64,000 bases of DNA, from the NCBI GenBank assembly GCA_963931655.1, contig OZ007036.1, positions 1,736,001-1,800,000 of the forward strand, given 5' to 3'. The notes beneath the pieces were generated by a model. The model searched no databases. It saw only the letters and a program-made list of their open reading frames with translations, and was not told the DNA's origin. The translations under genes were made by a program, and so were the position numbers. Positions 42,051 through 51,078 of the stretch are shown here, piece by piece. The stretch is from Butyricicoccus_B sp017886875 (GTDB lineage: Bacteria; Bacillota; Clostridia; Oscillospirales; Butyricicoccaceae). Within the stretch, counting starts at the first letter, position 1, and the number at the start of each line of letters is the position of its first letter.

Positions 42051-43627
42051 TACATATTACTTACAATATTAGCCATTCTATTTTTTAGTATAGTGTTTGA
42101 TTTCAATACTTTATCACGTTCTACATTTGCATAATATTTTAATATTACATCAGATGTACTATCTCCCATTATTATTTGAACACTTTTTAAATCCACACGA
42201 TTTAGAAGTAATTCAGTACATACAGTATGACGAAATCTATATGGATTCATTGCCTTATAATCAATATTATACTTTTTAAGTATACGTTCATATTTCTGTT
42301 TATAATCTTCATATAACCATAAGTTTCCTTTAGGTCCTGTAAATATAAATCTATCTGTACCGTATTCTTTACGTCTATCTATGAACTTTTTATCCTTTTC
42401 TACCATGCTTTTCCATCTTATAATACTCTGTAAAGTTGTATCACTTATAGCCATACATCGGCTATGGTAATTATTTTTAGTATTATTTTTAAGATCCTTT
42501 ATTATAGGTCTAAACTTTTCAATACGCTTACAAGTATGAATATCATAATCAGACTCTTTACCAAGTGCCTTAGAAATGTATATAGTCTTATTATCAAAAT
42601 CTATATCATCCCAAGTAAGAGCAAGGGCTTCACTAGGACGCATACCACACTCACTCATAAGGTGTACCCAACATGAAATCATAGGATTTTCCTTAACAGC
42701 ATTTAAAATGTCATATATATCCTTATGGGATAAAGGTTTGATTTCACTAGCCATTAAAGATTTTGACTTAGGCTTTTTCATATTATGCATAAAGTCAGAG
42801 GCAAAAATATTCATTGTATCATCGGCATTTTCAGAGTAGTACCTTATAAACCCATGAATTAGGTTAAACACTTTGTTTATATAGTCTTGACTATAATATT
42901 TTGGTTGCATCTTAGAACTTTTGTTATATTTCATATTTACTAACTCATTAAAAAAATCCTCTATGATATTCTTGTTAATATCATATACCTTGATGTTTCC
43001 CAACTTATTTAATATGATTTTAGACAAATTTACATACCCAGAATATGTTCTATTTGTAATGTTACTCTCAAGGCTTTTTAAATATTTCTTATAAACATCA
43101 GAGAACAGAATATCATAATTACATTTATGTACATTTACTGTATCCAGACCAACACTATTTACTCTAGGTTGCACATCATTATTATTCGTACCGAGATAAG
43201 CCTTATAAGCCTCCCACACTTCGACTTGGGTTTTGCCACATATGATTTTTCTAATACGCTTACCATTCTCATTGTATCCTAAGCTTAATGCTATACACCA
43301 TTTATTTCTATTACGATCATAATATGGCTTAGGCTCCTTTAATCCATTTATTATCATTTCCTCAATCTCCTTATCACTAACATATTCAACTTCAATTGAA
43401 ACAGAATTTAATACATTGGAACGCTGATTTCCCCAAAAGTCAATAGGTTCATCAGTCAAGGAATTGCCACCCATAAACTTATACAAATCAATCCTCTTAA
43501 TCTTATCTTTATTACTACCTATGGCAACTAAATCATTAGAGTTTATAAAATCCTTAACACTATCAACACTAACATTTAGCACAGTTGCAACCTCATCAAG
43601 TGTATAAATCTGTTTGATATTATCCAT
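42050..43627 (-). CDS. Tyrosine integrase with excisionase-like N-terminal domain
   Basis: A 525-residue site-specific recombinase. Residues about 1-50 (QIYTLDEVATVLNVSVDSVKDFI...) look like the winged HTH of excisionase-family proteins. An AP2-like arm-binding segment (about 95-140, YYDRNRNKWCIALSLGYNENGKR), a core-binding domain (about 165-275) and the catalytic domain follow. Catalytic residues: Arg in CGMRPSEALALTWDD, RxxH in PYRFRHTVCTEL, and Tyr in LKYYANVERD. The ATG at 43627 follows GAGGTG. It probably acts at the flanking tRNA-Thr repeats. Confidence 0.92.
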   Translation of the reverse strand: MDNIKQIYTLDEVATVLNVSVDSVKDFINSNDLVAIGSNKDKIKRIDLYKFMGGNSLTDEPIDFWGNQRSNVLNSVSIEVEYVSDKEIEEMIINGLKEPKPYYDRNRNKWCIALSLGYNENGKRIRKIICGKTQVEVWEAYKAYLGTNNNDVQPRVNSVGLDTVNVHKCNYDILFSDVYKKYLKSLESNITNRTYSGYVNLSKIILNKLGNIKVYDINKNIIEDFFNELVNMKYNKSSKMQPKYYSQDYINKVFNLIHGFIRYYSENADDTMNIFASDFMHNMKKPKSKSLMASEIKPLSHKDIYDILNAVKENPMISCWVHLMSECGMRPSEALALTWDDIDFDNKTIYISKALGKESDYDIHTCKRIEKFRPIIKDLKNNTKNNYHSRCMAISDTTLQSIIRWKSMVEKDKKFIDRRKEYGTDRFIFTGPKGNLWLYEDYKQKYERILKKYNIDYKAMNPYRFRHTVCTELLLNRVDLKSVQIIMGDSTSDVILKYYANVERDKVLKSNTILKNRMANIVSNM

Positions 43628-44233
43628 TAACAGCACCTCACATTTTTAAATTTATATACCTTATATAAAAATGCTCTAAATAATGCTGTACTCAAAATTG
43701 ATATACACTATACAATTTTATATGCTATAATTCTAAAATTTCCCTAAAACTAAATTTCTTTTCCTATCCACCATTCTTAAAACATTGGTCTGTTCAATAT
43801 ACCAAAACATTGGACATACCTTTATTTTTTTCAAAATCCTTATTTTAACCCCATATTTTCAAAATATCTAATCAAATGGTCAATAAAAAACCTATCTTTG
43901 TAAAATGAAATTCCTTAGAAATAAATTAATACACCATAAAACCAATTTTTAATACAACTAATCTATCTCATATGTATATATCTATCATGACCTTAATACT
44001 TTTCATATGATTGGTTTACCTACAATGAATAGGGGAGAGGTACTTTAACTACCATATCCATGTTATATGCTTTTATAAACTAGTCAACTATTTGATATCA
44101 AATATATATTTAATATTTAATCTACAATCTTATACAAATATGACTAATAAACAGTATTAGTCTATAACTCTTACAGACTACAATTTTTACAACTAGTCTA
44201 ACAAATGTATATAATAATCACATAAGCAATAAT
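43628..44233. other. Gene-free AT-rich spacer upstream of the integrase
   Basis: No convincing ORF. Two direct copies of AAAACATTGG lie at 43779-43788 and 43804-43813, 25 bp apart, about 150-190 bp upstream of the integrase, and may be operator sites. Confidence 0.4.
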
Positions 44234-44262
44234 AAGGCAGATGCATAGAATACATCTGCCTT
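44234..44262 (-). terminator. Terminator of the 44277-45665 operon
   Basis: 10-bp stem aaggcagatg / catctgcctt, 15 bp beyond the stop at 44277. Confidence 0.75.
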
Positions 44263-44276
44263 TGTAAATTTAAGTA

Positions 44277-45032
44277 TCAAAATAGTTTTGTCACCTTTGA
44301 AACCTGACCATTTGATATCTCTAACTCATACTCTAAATAACAATCATCCTCAGCCTCTAAATCATAAAGATTACATAAACAGTTTTGTGTATTACGATAT
44401 GTATCATGAGCTATCATAAATGTATATCCAACTGTATTCTCTGATATAGTTAGATATATTTTCTTATTTTGATATCTAGCAATATCATTCATACCTTCCC
44501 AAAATACTTTAGATGCATAATTGCCATTAGGGTTATTCATCATAAACATCATGCATACAAGTAAGTCATCTTTTTCACACAAGTAATTGAAATAGTACAT
44601 CAGTCTCTCATGTTGCTTTATAAACTCATTTGTATCATAAGAGTGTTTACGGTTTGACTTCTCATCATTATAGATAGTGTTTAAGTATTTATACACTTTA
44701 CTAACACTGAAAAATCTATTTAGATATTCTGCTACAGACTCTGAATTGCAAAAATCTACACCATAGTTCCAGTTAAACCATAATGTATAATAACTACAAC
44801 GTAACACTGGTTCTACAATCTCTTTTATGACTTTAACAATATTCTGTGAAGTCATAAAATGTAGTTTTCCACTTTCATCTACACTTACATTTATTAACAC
44901 TATCTCTTTATTATTAACCTTACTAACTAAATCCTCTTTTGATATACTAGTCAACCCATTGATATCCCTTACCTTAATATCTGACCAATTCTCATTAGTA
45001 ATCTTTACCTGTTCTATATAAGCTAAACGCAT
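44277..45032 (-). CDS. Hypothetical protein of the integrative element
   Basis: A 251-residue cytoplasmic protein of unknown family. It has no signal peptide or membrane helix; an aromatic-rich middle (CSYYTLWFNWNYGVDFC at about 98-114) is distinctive. It is the last gene of a three-gene minus-strand operon after the 139- and 65-residue proteins (19-bp gap). AAAGGAGTG precedes the ATG. The low GC and Asn/Tyr-rich composition match the rest of the element. Confidence 0.75.
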   Translation of the reverse strand: MRLAYIEQVKITNENWSDIKVRDINGLTSISKEDLVSKVNNKEIVLINVSVDESGKLHFMTSQNIVKVIKEIVEPVLRCSYYTLWFNWNYGVDFCNSESVAEYLNRFFSVSKVYKYLNTIYNDEKSNRKHSYDTNEFIKQHERLMYYFNYLCEKDDLLVCMMFMMNNPNGNYASKVFWEGMNDIARYQNKKIYLTISENTVGYTFMIAHDTYRNTQNCLCNLYDLEAEDDCYLEYELEISNGQVSKVTKLF

Positions 45033-45051
45033 TATGTATCACTCCTTTAAT

Positions 45052-45471
45052 TTATTTCTTCTTAGATTTATATCTGTTTTTAAGTGATTTCATGTACTTT
45101 ATATAAGCACACTTAATCTCTTGAATTAGATTACTATTGATACTAGAATTAACACCACTAAACAACCTAACTTTTACAACCTCAATACCAGTATCTGACT
45201 GATAAATATAACATAGGTTATTATCATCAGTATAATCACTAAAGCTAGTATCATTACTTGACCTAACCTTCTTTACATTTATACAAGGGTTTGAAACTAA
45301 CCTTAAATACTTGTTATATGAGCCTATTAAGGCATCTACTAACATTGAGTTTAACTCTATAGGAGCACCTCTTGCAAATTTTAATAACATAGCCTCCTCA
45401 TTACTACCTATAAACTGTAATGAACTAGCATTGTTACCAATAGACACCTCATGTACAGATAGATTACTCAT
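45052..45471 (-). CDS. Hypothetical protein of the integrative element
   Basis: A 139-residue protein that I do not recognise. It has a mixed N-terminal half and a very basic C-terminus (KYMKSLKNRYKSKKK) that could bind nucleic acid. Its ATG overlaps the 3' end of the preceding 65-residue gene by 4 bp, and AAAGGAGG lies within that gene, so the two are co-translated. Confidence 0.72.
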   Translation of the reverse strand: MSNLSVHEVSIGNNASSLQFIGSNEEAMLLKFARGAPIELNSMLVDALIGSYNKYLRLVSNPCINVKKVRSSNDTSFSDYTDDNNLCYIYQSDTGIEVVKVRLFSGVNSSINSNLIQEIKCAYIKYMKSLKNRYKSKKK

Positions 45472-45665
45472 CTAAATCCTCCTTTCCTAACTATGTCACT
45501 TACAGCGGAATTGATAGCATCTGATACATTATTCCTCTTTAAAGCATCTAATAGATACTCCAAACTACAACCATCACCAGTAATCTCTTGCTTTAAAGTA
45601 GCACCGTACAATTGACCAGTAATATCATCAGCAACACTGAACCCGTTAATTAACTCAATACGCAT
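45468..45665 (-). CDS. Hypothetical small protein of the integrative element
   Basis: A 65-residue protein that is the first gene of the three-gene operon. AAGGAGG precedes the ATG at 45665. It has a short beta-rich start (MRIELINGFSVADDITGQLYG) and a helical end. No family recognised. A gene-free gap of about 215 bp separates it from the secreted-protein gene upstream. Confidence 0.7.
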   Translation of the reverse strand: MRIELINGFSVADDITGQLYGATLKQEITGDGCSLEYLLDALKRNNVSDAINSAVSDIVRKGGFR

Positions 45666-45881
45666 AATAATTTTGAACCTCCTTGAAAATCAATTCTCTG
45701 ATAAATCTATTTATCTTTTTTTAATTTATACATTATATATTTTAATGTCGTTTTTCACGTCCAACATATAAATTGAACGCTCTATACCTTTTAACTATAT
45801 ATCTATTCTATATAGGCAAAAAAATAACACCCTCCAAACTAGAGAATGCCTTACCAATAAACCTATTTTCTATTTTAACTA

Positions 45882-47471
45882 TTATCCATAATATATCCCT
45901 AAAAACACAGCCTGTAAACTATCTATACCATTACCAAAACTAGCAGTTAAACCACCATCTGTATCTTGTTCTATATGCCTTAACTTTGAAAGCCCAGACA
46001 CAGCTTGGTTTGATAATACCGTTGTTGCAAAATTCTGTGATGTATGCCATTCTTTTACCTTTTCCTCACTTAAATCTGCTATACCAGTATGATTTTTTAA
46101 TTGCTCAGTTATATTAGCCGCACCATTTATATCATAAAACCCTAAACTATTATTCTTTATATCTAAATTACCTGCAACTACCTCTTTATTCGTCATATAC
46201 CCAGATACTAATTGATACCCACCATCATCAGCCTTTGCAGTATACTCCGTATTTGTATTACTTATTTTCTTTGCATTATCTGCCTTCCTTGCAAATATCT
46301 CTCCATACTCATACATTAAATCATAGGTTGTTATCTGATTACCCTCACTATCTACTACTTTAGCAGTTTTCTCTCCAGTTTTCTCATCAGTCTCATACTC
46401 TATTTTTAAACCTACACTAGTAAAATCTTCCTCATCTAAATCATAATAATAATTTACTACTGGTATTGGCTCTATATCACTCCACCACATAAAAGCACCT
46501 ATACCATATGATTGACGCATCCTATCATGATTTGCTGAATTTTTTGCATAACTACCATCCATACTATCCAATGGTGTTTGATAAGATAAACCTAATTGTG
46601 GATAGTTCATGTTTGGCTCTAATACTAACGATTGTGCTAAATATGCACCTATTGACGGTGCTTTACGCCATATAGGTAATCCAGTATAACTACTTAAATT
46701 TATCATGTCACGCATTGTTATAGCTGTATATTCACCAGCTACTGGCATATATATACCTGGCTCTACTGTTAATAAATAAGTACCATTTCTATATGTACCA
46801 TCTGTATCTATATAAATACCAGCCTCTAACATCCATACTTGTAACCCAGCCAATCCTGGTACACCAGATAAAGCCGGTAAACCTTGTGATGCTTTTAACA
46901 TCCATAGTACATCATTCAATACTGAATATTGTTTGAAAAAATACTTCACATCTGTTGTACTATTCTTTGTATTACCAACTGGTCTTGGAAATTTCATTGT
47001 ATTACCATTAGCATCTTGATAATAATCACCAGACAAATAAACCTTACTTGGATTTACAAAATACGATGCCCAAGTTGCCATACTATCTACATTTCCTCTA
47101 TTATAGTAGTCTACAGCATCCATAAAACTAGAGTGCCAAACTGGATTAGCTGCTGGGTTATAACCATCAGCATAAGCCCAGTCAACTGTTCCTAAATCTT
47201 TTACCTCTGGACTATTCCAGTCCGCCCCATCCTCCCCAACTCCAGGCGTTCCAGCTGGTGCTTTTGGTGCCCAGTATAAACTCACTCTCATAAATTGTGA
47301 ATTATAACTCCATGTGCTACCAGACATTGCTCCATTACCAAAGGCTCCTCCACCAGGTATTGCTGAACTAACATTACCTGCAAATACAGTTATTATGTTT
47401 GAAAATACCATCACTAAGGCTAATATAAAACTCATTAACCTTAACCTTATAAATTTACTTCTTTTATGCAT
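45882..47471 (-). CDS. Secreted protein of unknown family on the element
   Basis: A 529-residue protein with a clear signal peptide (about 1-32, basic start then LMSFILALVMVFSNIITVFAG). The mature part is rich in Trp, Tyr, Gly and Asn (MRVSLYWAPKAPAG, VDWAYADGYNPAANPVWHSS), suggesting an extracellular beta-rich fold. I recognise no domain and see no cell-wall anchor. The ATG at 47471 follows AAAAGGAGG; a longer in-frame reading to 47552 overlaps the small peptide gene and lacks a site. It is followed by unrelated element genes, and an SLH protein lies upstream. Confidence 0.8.
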   Translation of the reverse strand: MHKRSKFIRLRLMSFILALVMVFSNIITVFAGNVSSAIPGGGAFGNGAMSGSTWSYNSQFMRVSLYWAPKAPAGTPGVGEDGADWNSPEVKDLGTVDWAYADGYNPAANPVWHSSFMDAVDYYNRGNVDSMATWASYFVNPSKVYLSGDYYQDANGNTMKFPRPVGNTKNSTTDVKYFFKQYSVLNDVLWMLKASQGLPALSGVPGLAGLQVWMLEAGIYIDTDGTYRNGTYLLTVEPGIYMPVAGEYTAITMRDMINLSSYTGLPIWRKAPSIGAYLAQSLVLEPNMNYPQLGLSYQTPLDSMDGSYAKNSANHDRMRQSYGIGAFMWWSDIEPIPVVNYYYDLDEEDFTSVGLKIEYETDEKTGEKTAKVVDSEGNQITTYDLMYEYGEIFARKADNAKKISNTNTEYTAKADDGGYQLVSGYMTNKEVVAGNLDIKNNSLGFYDINGAANITEQLKNHTGIADLSEEKVKEWHTSQNFATTVLSNQAVSGLSKLRHIEQDTDGGLTASFGNGIDSLQAVFLGIYYG

Positions 47472-47506
47472 TCTTTTACCTCCTTTTAGTCTCCTATTTC
47501 TATACC

Positions 47507-47584
47507 TCAATAAACCTCTATAGGATGACCTCTTGGAGTACTTGCTATGCATATGTCACTAGGATGACCTCTAGGAGTGTTCAT
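47507..47584 (-). CDS. Predicted 25-residue peptide with a repeated TPRGHP motif
   Basis: A short ORF (ATG at 47584, TGA at 47507) with an exact AGGAGGTGA ribosome binding site 5 bp upstream. The peptide contains NTPRGHP (residues 2-8) and STPRGHP (15-21), separated by SDICIA. The underlying DNA is a 19-bp direct repeat with a 39-bp period. It ends 35 bp before the start of the secreted-protein gene, which has its own ribosome binding site. It may be a leader or signal peptide, or the repeats may be a binding site in the untranslated leader. Function unknown. Confidence 0.55.
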   Translation of the reverse strand: MNTPRGHPSDICIASTPRGHPIEVY

Positions 47585-47670
47585 TCAAAATCACCTCCTT
47601 TATAAACCTTTATTTAATTTTAATCTATTATTATATATAAAAATGATTATCTATTAATCTCAGTTAAATA

Positions 47671-47695
47671 AAGAGATGACTCTACATCATCTCTT
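47671..47695 (-). terminator. Terminator of the element's SLH gene
   Basis: 9-bp stem aagagatga / tcatctctt; the minus-strand side continues TTATTTAAC. It overlaps the stop at 47694. Confidence 0.75.
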
Positions 47696-48953
47696 ATACT
47701 CTTACATTATCTGGTGTTGCTGCCGCTACAAATTGCCATACACCTCTACTATACCAGAAAAATACATTATTATCTGTAATTGAACCAGTTGTTATATTAC
47801 CATGTATGTCTGCTACCATGCCCTCAGTTGGATTTGATATCTCTGCATTTAATTTCCTTGTTATAGCTCCTGCAATCATATTCCATTCTTTAGTCCAGAA
47901 TACATAACCCTTATATTCTGTATATCTACCTTGCATATTATCATAACCATCAGCTGGCTCTGAACCCACTTGAATAGTTGCTCCATTTGTTGGATATTTT
48001 AACCCTAAATAAATTCCACCTTTTTGTCCGTTACCTAATCCTAATACTCCAGTTACAGGGTCACGCTCAACTTTTACTCCATTTATTATATCTCCCTCTT
48101 TCGGATAAACTATTCCAGACTGACCTACATTACTTCCATCTGGCAATGGTGAAACACCAATATTTTCCTCCGGTGCTGTTACTACTACCTCTTGTCTCTT
48201 ACTAGCATCTACTAACCTCTGCATTATACAAGCCGCCTCTGCTCTTGTCGATAAATTACTTGGCTTATAATTACCTTGGGTATCCATTCCCACTAAGATA
48301 CCATTACTATACGCTTTTATTATTGATGTCTTAAATTGAGAATTCGATACCGCACTACTATAATCGCCTATTACTCCCTCTATACCATCTTTTATCTTAA
48401 ATTGCTCTGTTCCTAAACTCTCAGCTATTGTCATCAATATAAATGCCATCTCACCTCTATCAGCCGGCTTTTTCCATTCCTCTAATTCATCTCCCCATAA
48501 ACTTGATATTGATGTGAAATATTGAGACGCTACTATCGTTTCATTACTCCAGTTACTATCACCATACTTACTCTCCATATCCTCTAAACTAAATAAACTA
48601 CTATCATTAAACTTTGCCTTTAATGACATCTCATTTGCTAACTCATTTACTTTATTCTCCCCACCAAATGCCCTTATCGCCATTGCCGCAAACTCTTGAC
48701 GTGTTACATTTGACTTAGGGGCAAACATTCCATTTCCTACACCATTTAATATACCTTGTGATGCCATACTATTGATTGCATCTTCCGCCCATGAATAACC
48801 ACTTAAATCTGTAAATGCTACATTATCCGCATACACACTCTTAGATGCAGATACTAAATCTAGTGATTTATATGAGGCATAGGCTGTTGTACCTATTGCC
48901 ATACTTGCAATCAATGTTGATGTGACTAATGCTTTTCCAATATTGGTTTTCAT
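47694..48953 (-). CDS. SLH-domain surface protein on the element
   Basis: A 419-residue secreted protein with a signal peptide (about 1-27) and SLH-type repeats at about 45-95 (FTDLSGYSWAEDAINSMASQGILNG), 110-185 and 195-250 (IIKAYSNGILVGMDTQGNYKPSNLSTRAEAACIM). The C-terminal part (about 270-419) is unknown. It would attach to the host cell wall, altering the surface of the cell that carries the element. RBS: TAGGAGGATAAAAAAT. Confidence 0.88.
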   Translation of the reverse strand: MKTNIGKALVTSTLIASMAIGTTAYASYKSLDLVSASKSVYADNVAFTDLSGYSWAEDAINSMASQGILNGVGNGMFAPKSNVTRQEFAAMAIRAFGGENKVNELANEMSLKAKFNDSSLFSLEDMESKYGDSNWSNETIVASQYFTSISSLWGDELEEWKKPADRGEMAFILMTIAESLGTEQFKIKDGIEGVIGDYSSAVSNSQFKTSIIKAYSNGILVGMDTQGNYKPSNLSTRAEAACIMQRLVDASKRQEVVVTAPEENIGVSPLPDGSNVGQSGIVYPKEGDIINGVKVERDPVTGVLGLGNGQKGGIYLGLKYPTNGATIQVGSEPADGYDNMQGRYTEYKGYVFWTKEWNMIAGAITRKLNAEISNPTEGMVADIHGNITTGSITDNNVFFWYSRGVWQFVAAATPDNVRV

Positions 48954-49286
48954 ATTTTTTATCCTCCTATTAAACAGTTGCTAATATATAGCAATTTCAT
49001 GTCTAATTATATTGCTTATGGCATAATAAGGCAATAGTTTAATTCACATTATCTTCATCATCTTTAAACTTTATCACTTTGGGTCTACACTTCTTATATC
49101 TATAACTTCAGGCTGGCAGATATCTATACAATATAGGACTCATTCTATGTATCTAAATAAATCTATCTATTCTCTTATCATTTTATCTAGTGGGTGGGGT
49201 AGGGGAGGACAGGCTCAATAAACCCTATAAACCCTATACTCAATTTAACCCTATAAGCCTTATAAACTACCCCACAATATTAAATC
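48954..49286. other. Gene-free spacer with short repeats
   Basis: Contains a ttgcta / tagcaa hairpin at about 48982, a G-rich run (gtgggtggggtaggggagga) near 49190, and several copies of ataaaccctata-like sequence at 49218-49270. No gene seen. Confidence 0.4.
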
Positions 49287-49850
49287 TTATTTATTATCAA
49301 TCGACTTATTATATTTACTTGCACGTCTATAATATGTAGAACGACTAACTCCTAATAACTTAGCGGCTTGTTCAGCTGTAATCATACTATTAGCTTGCTT
49401 GTAATAAATCTCCTCAAAGTCATCTAATTTCTTAGGCTTACGTCCTTTATATTTTCCATTTTGTTTAGCAATCCTTATACCTTGCCTTTGACGTTCTAAT
49501 ATCTGTTTCCTCTCCAGTTCAGACAAAGACGCTAATACACTTATAAAAAAATCACCATAAACATCACTTGTATTGAATTGTGGTGACAAACATATAAACT
49601 TAGCATTCACACTCTTTATCTTTGAAATAATATTTAATATATCATTTGTATTCCTACCTAATCGGTCTATACTTAAAACCGTAACCGTATCATTTTCTCT
49701 TAATTTATCAAGCATTCGTTTTAACTCTGGTCTATCAGTATTTTTACCAGATGCCTTATCTGCAAATACTTCATCATAACTACTACCAACTTCTAATTGG
49801 CGAGCATCATTCTGTTCCTCAGTGCTAACTCTTGAATAAAAAAAGTCCAT
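49287..49850 (-). CDS. Serine recombinase (resolvase/invertase family)
   Basis: A 187-residue small serine recombinase. The catalytic domain (about 1-135) has the nucleophile Ser in YSRVSTEEQ, and the SIDRLGRNTNDIL and ASLSELERKQILERQRQGI motifs. A C-terminal resolvase-type HTH (TAEQAAKLLGVSRSTYYRRA) follows. The ATG at 49850 has AGGAGG upstream; an in-frame ATG 30 bp earlier overlaps that site. It may resolve multimers or invert a segment; I found no clear recombination site. Confidence 0.92.
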   Translation of the reverse strand: MDFFYSRVSTEEQNDARQLEVGSSYDEVFADKASGKNTDRPELKRMLDKLRENDTVTVLSIDRLGRNTNDILNIISKIKSVNAKFICLSPQFNTSDVYGDFFISVLASLSELERKQILERQRQGIRIAKQNGKYKGRKPKKLDDFEEIYYKQANSMITAEQAAKLLGVSRSTYYRRASKYNKSIDNK

Positions 49851-50028
49851 AAACTTTAACCTCCTAATTTTATATTTCATCTATACCATTAGACTATACT
49901 CAAATGACAGTCCCATTTAAAGACATATATGAGCATAAAATCCTAGACTTTTAACTCCAATTTCATACTTATTATAATTTAAATGAGAATTTCCTATTTG
50001 ACTAGTCCTAAAATTAAATTTTAATTCC

Positions 50029-50631
50029 TTATGGCTCAATATGCTCCAAGGTATTCAAACAATCCCCACAAATCAAATTTACCTCTTTAGTTGCCCTAAC
50101 ACTTATACCACATACTAGACATTTATACTTCCTAGTACTTGATTTTTTCTTTGGTAGGGTAGGGGAGGCATTATTATTACATCTATGGTGTTCTATGGAC
50201 TTATCCATAAATCCATATTTACATAGTGTCTTAATAAACTTATCACTAGGCATTGTTTTACTATATCCAATATACTTAGCATACTCAATCAATAAATCAC
50301 GTTTTTCCGCCTCAACTTTAAAATTCTTATTATGATAACGTCCACTTTTTGATGTATCAGCTATGTTATTTATTATGCAATATAAATGAACCATTTCATG
50401 TTGAAGTGTTGCAAATACTTGTTCTATTGGTCTATTTAAGTACTCAGCACTTATATTTATCTCATAAAAACTATTATTATCATCAGTCCATACTTTAGTT
50501 GATGTAATATACCCATAAGTCTTAGAGTTTGACTGTATTGTTATAACTGCCTTTGGTAATTTATTTTCATAATAAACACTGTTTAATACATCAAATGCAT
50601 TTTCCAAAATATGTTGATACTCGGAAATCAT
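50029..50631 (-). CDS. SprT-like zinc metalloprotein
   Basis: A 200-residue SprT-like domain protein with the metallopeptidase motif HEMVH (in FATLQHEMVHLYC) and a C-terminal zinc ribbon (CLVCGISVRA...CGDC). SprT-like proteins are frequent on phages and integrative elements and resemble the SPRTN protease for DNA-bound proteins. The ATG at 50631 follows GAAAGGAGG; a longer reading lacks a site. Next to it lies a dispersed repeat. Confidence 0.88.
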   Translation of the reverse strand: MISEYQHILENAFDVLNSVYYENKLPKAVITIQSNSKTYGYITSTKVWTDDNNSFYEINISAEYLNRPIEQVFATLQHEMVHLYCIINNIADTSKSGRYHNKNFKVEAEKRDLLIEYAKYIGYSKTMPSDKFIKTLCKYGFMDKSIEHHRCNNNASPTLPKKKSSTRKYKCLVCGISVRATKEVNLICGDCLNTLEHIEP

Positions 50632-50710
50632 TTCAAAACCTCCTTTCACATCTATATACAAAATATGTTCTATTTACTAGCACTATATTTTTAAACATAT
50701 GCCTAAAGAA

Positions 50711-50738
50711 AGAGGTCACAGCTTATACCATGACCTCT
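50711..50738. terminator. Hairpin beyond the left dispersed repeat
   Basis: 8-bp stem agaggtca / tgacctct. The minus-strand side is followed by TTCTTT; it could end a transcript crossing the repeat. Confidence 0.45.
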
Positions 50739-50781
50739 ATAATATCTAATGATTTAATTGCTAGTTATATCTGTTCCATTC

Positions 50782-51073
50782 CATCATAAAATATATGAAA
50801 CATATCTAATGCTATATACTTATGGTGATGTTTATACTATTCTATTAAACTATCCTCCCAGTGGCTTATATTCAGTTATCCTTCCATACCTACAAATATT
50901 CAGCCATAAATTTATCCTTCCTCTAATACTTTTTTCAATCTTATTATTCTTATGTATATTTTATAATCTATAATTCAATATCTCATAGCTATACATATAT
51001 CTCTAATTGCATATGTGTGGTTGAGTGGGTTCATACTAAAAACAAAACTCGCCTAATCTATCAATAGGCGAGT
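50782..51073. repeat. Dispersed imperfect repeat, copy 1
   Basis: About 290 bp, clearly related to 53549-53885. The most conserved parts are a block with tcataaaatatatga and cttatggtgatgtttata, the tail gtgggttcatactaaaaaca, and the closing hairpin. It fills the gap between the methylase and SprT genes. No conserved start codon is shared. Confidence 0.7.
51047..51073 (-). terminator. Terminator of the adenine methylase gene
   Basis: 8-bp stem actcgcct / aggcgagt, then TTTTGTTTTT on the minus strand, 5 bp beyond the stop at 51079. Confidence 0.88.
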
Positions 51074-51078
51074 CATAT

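Noticed and set aside
47472..47552. 27-residue N-terminal extension of the secreted protein
   Set aside because: It would place a basic segment before the signal peptide and bypass the AAAAGGAGG site directly upstream of the ATG at 47471.
49287..49850. DNA invertase controlling a phase-variable promoter
   Set aside because: I searched the adjoining spacers for inverted repeats flanking a promoter and found only short hairpins.
50782..51073. Short coding tail in the dispersed repeats (YGR-T-Y-P-G like frame on the minus strand)
   Set aside because: About 12 codons are conserved in frame in both copies, but no start codon or ribosome binding site precedes them and stops differ upstream.
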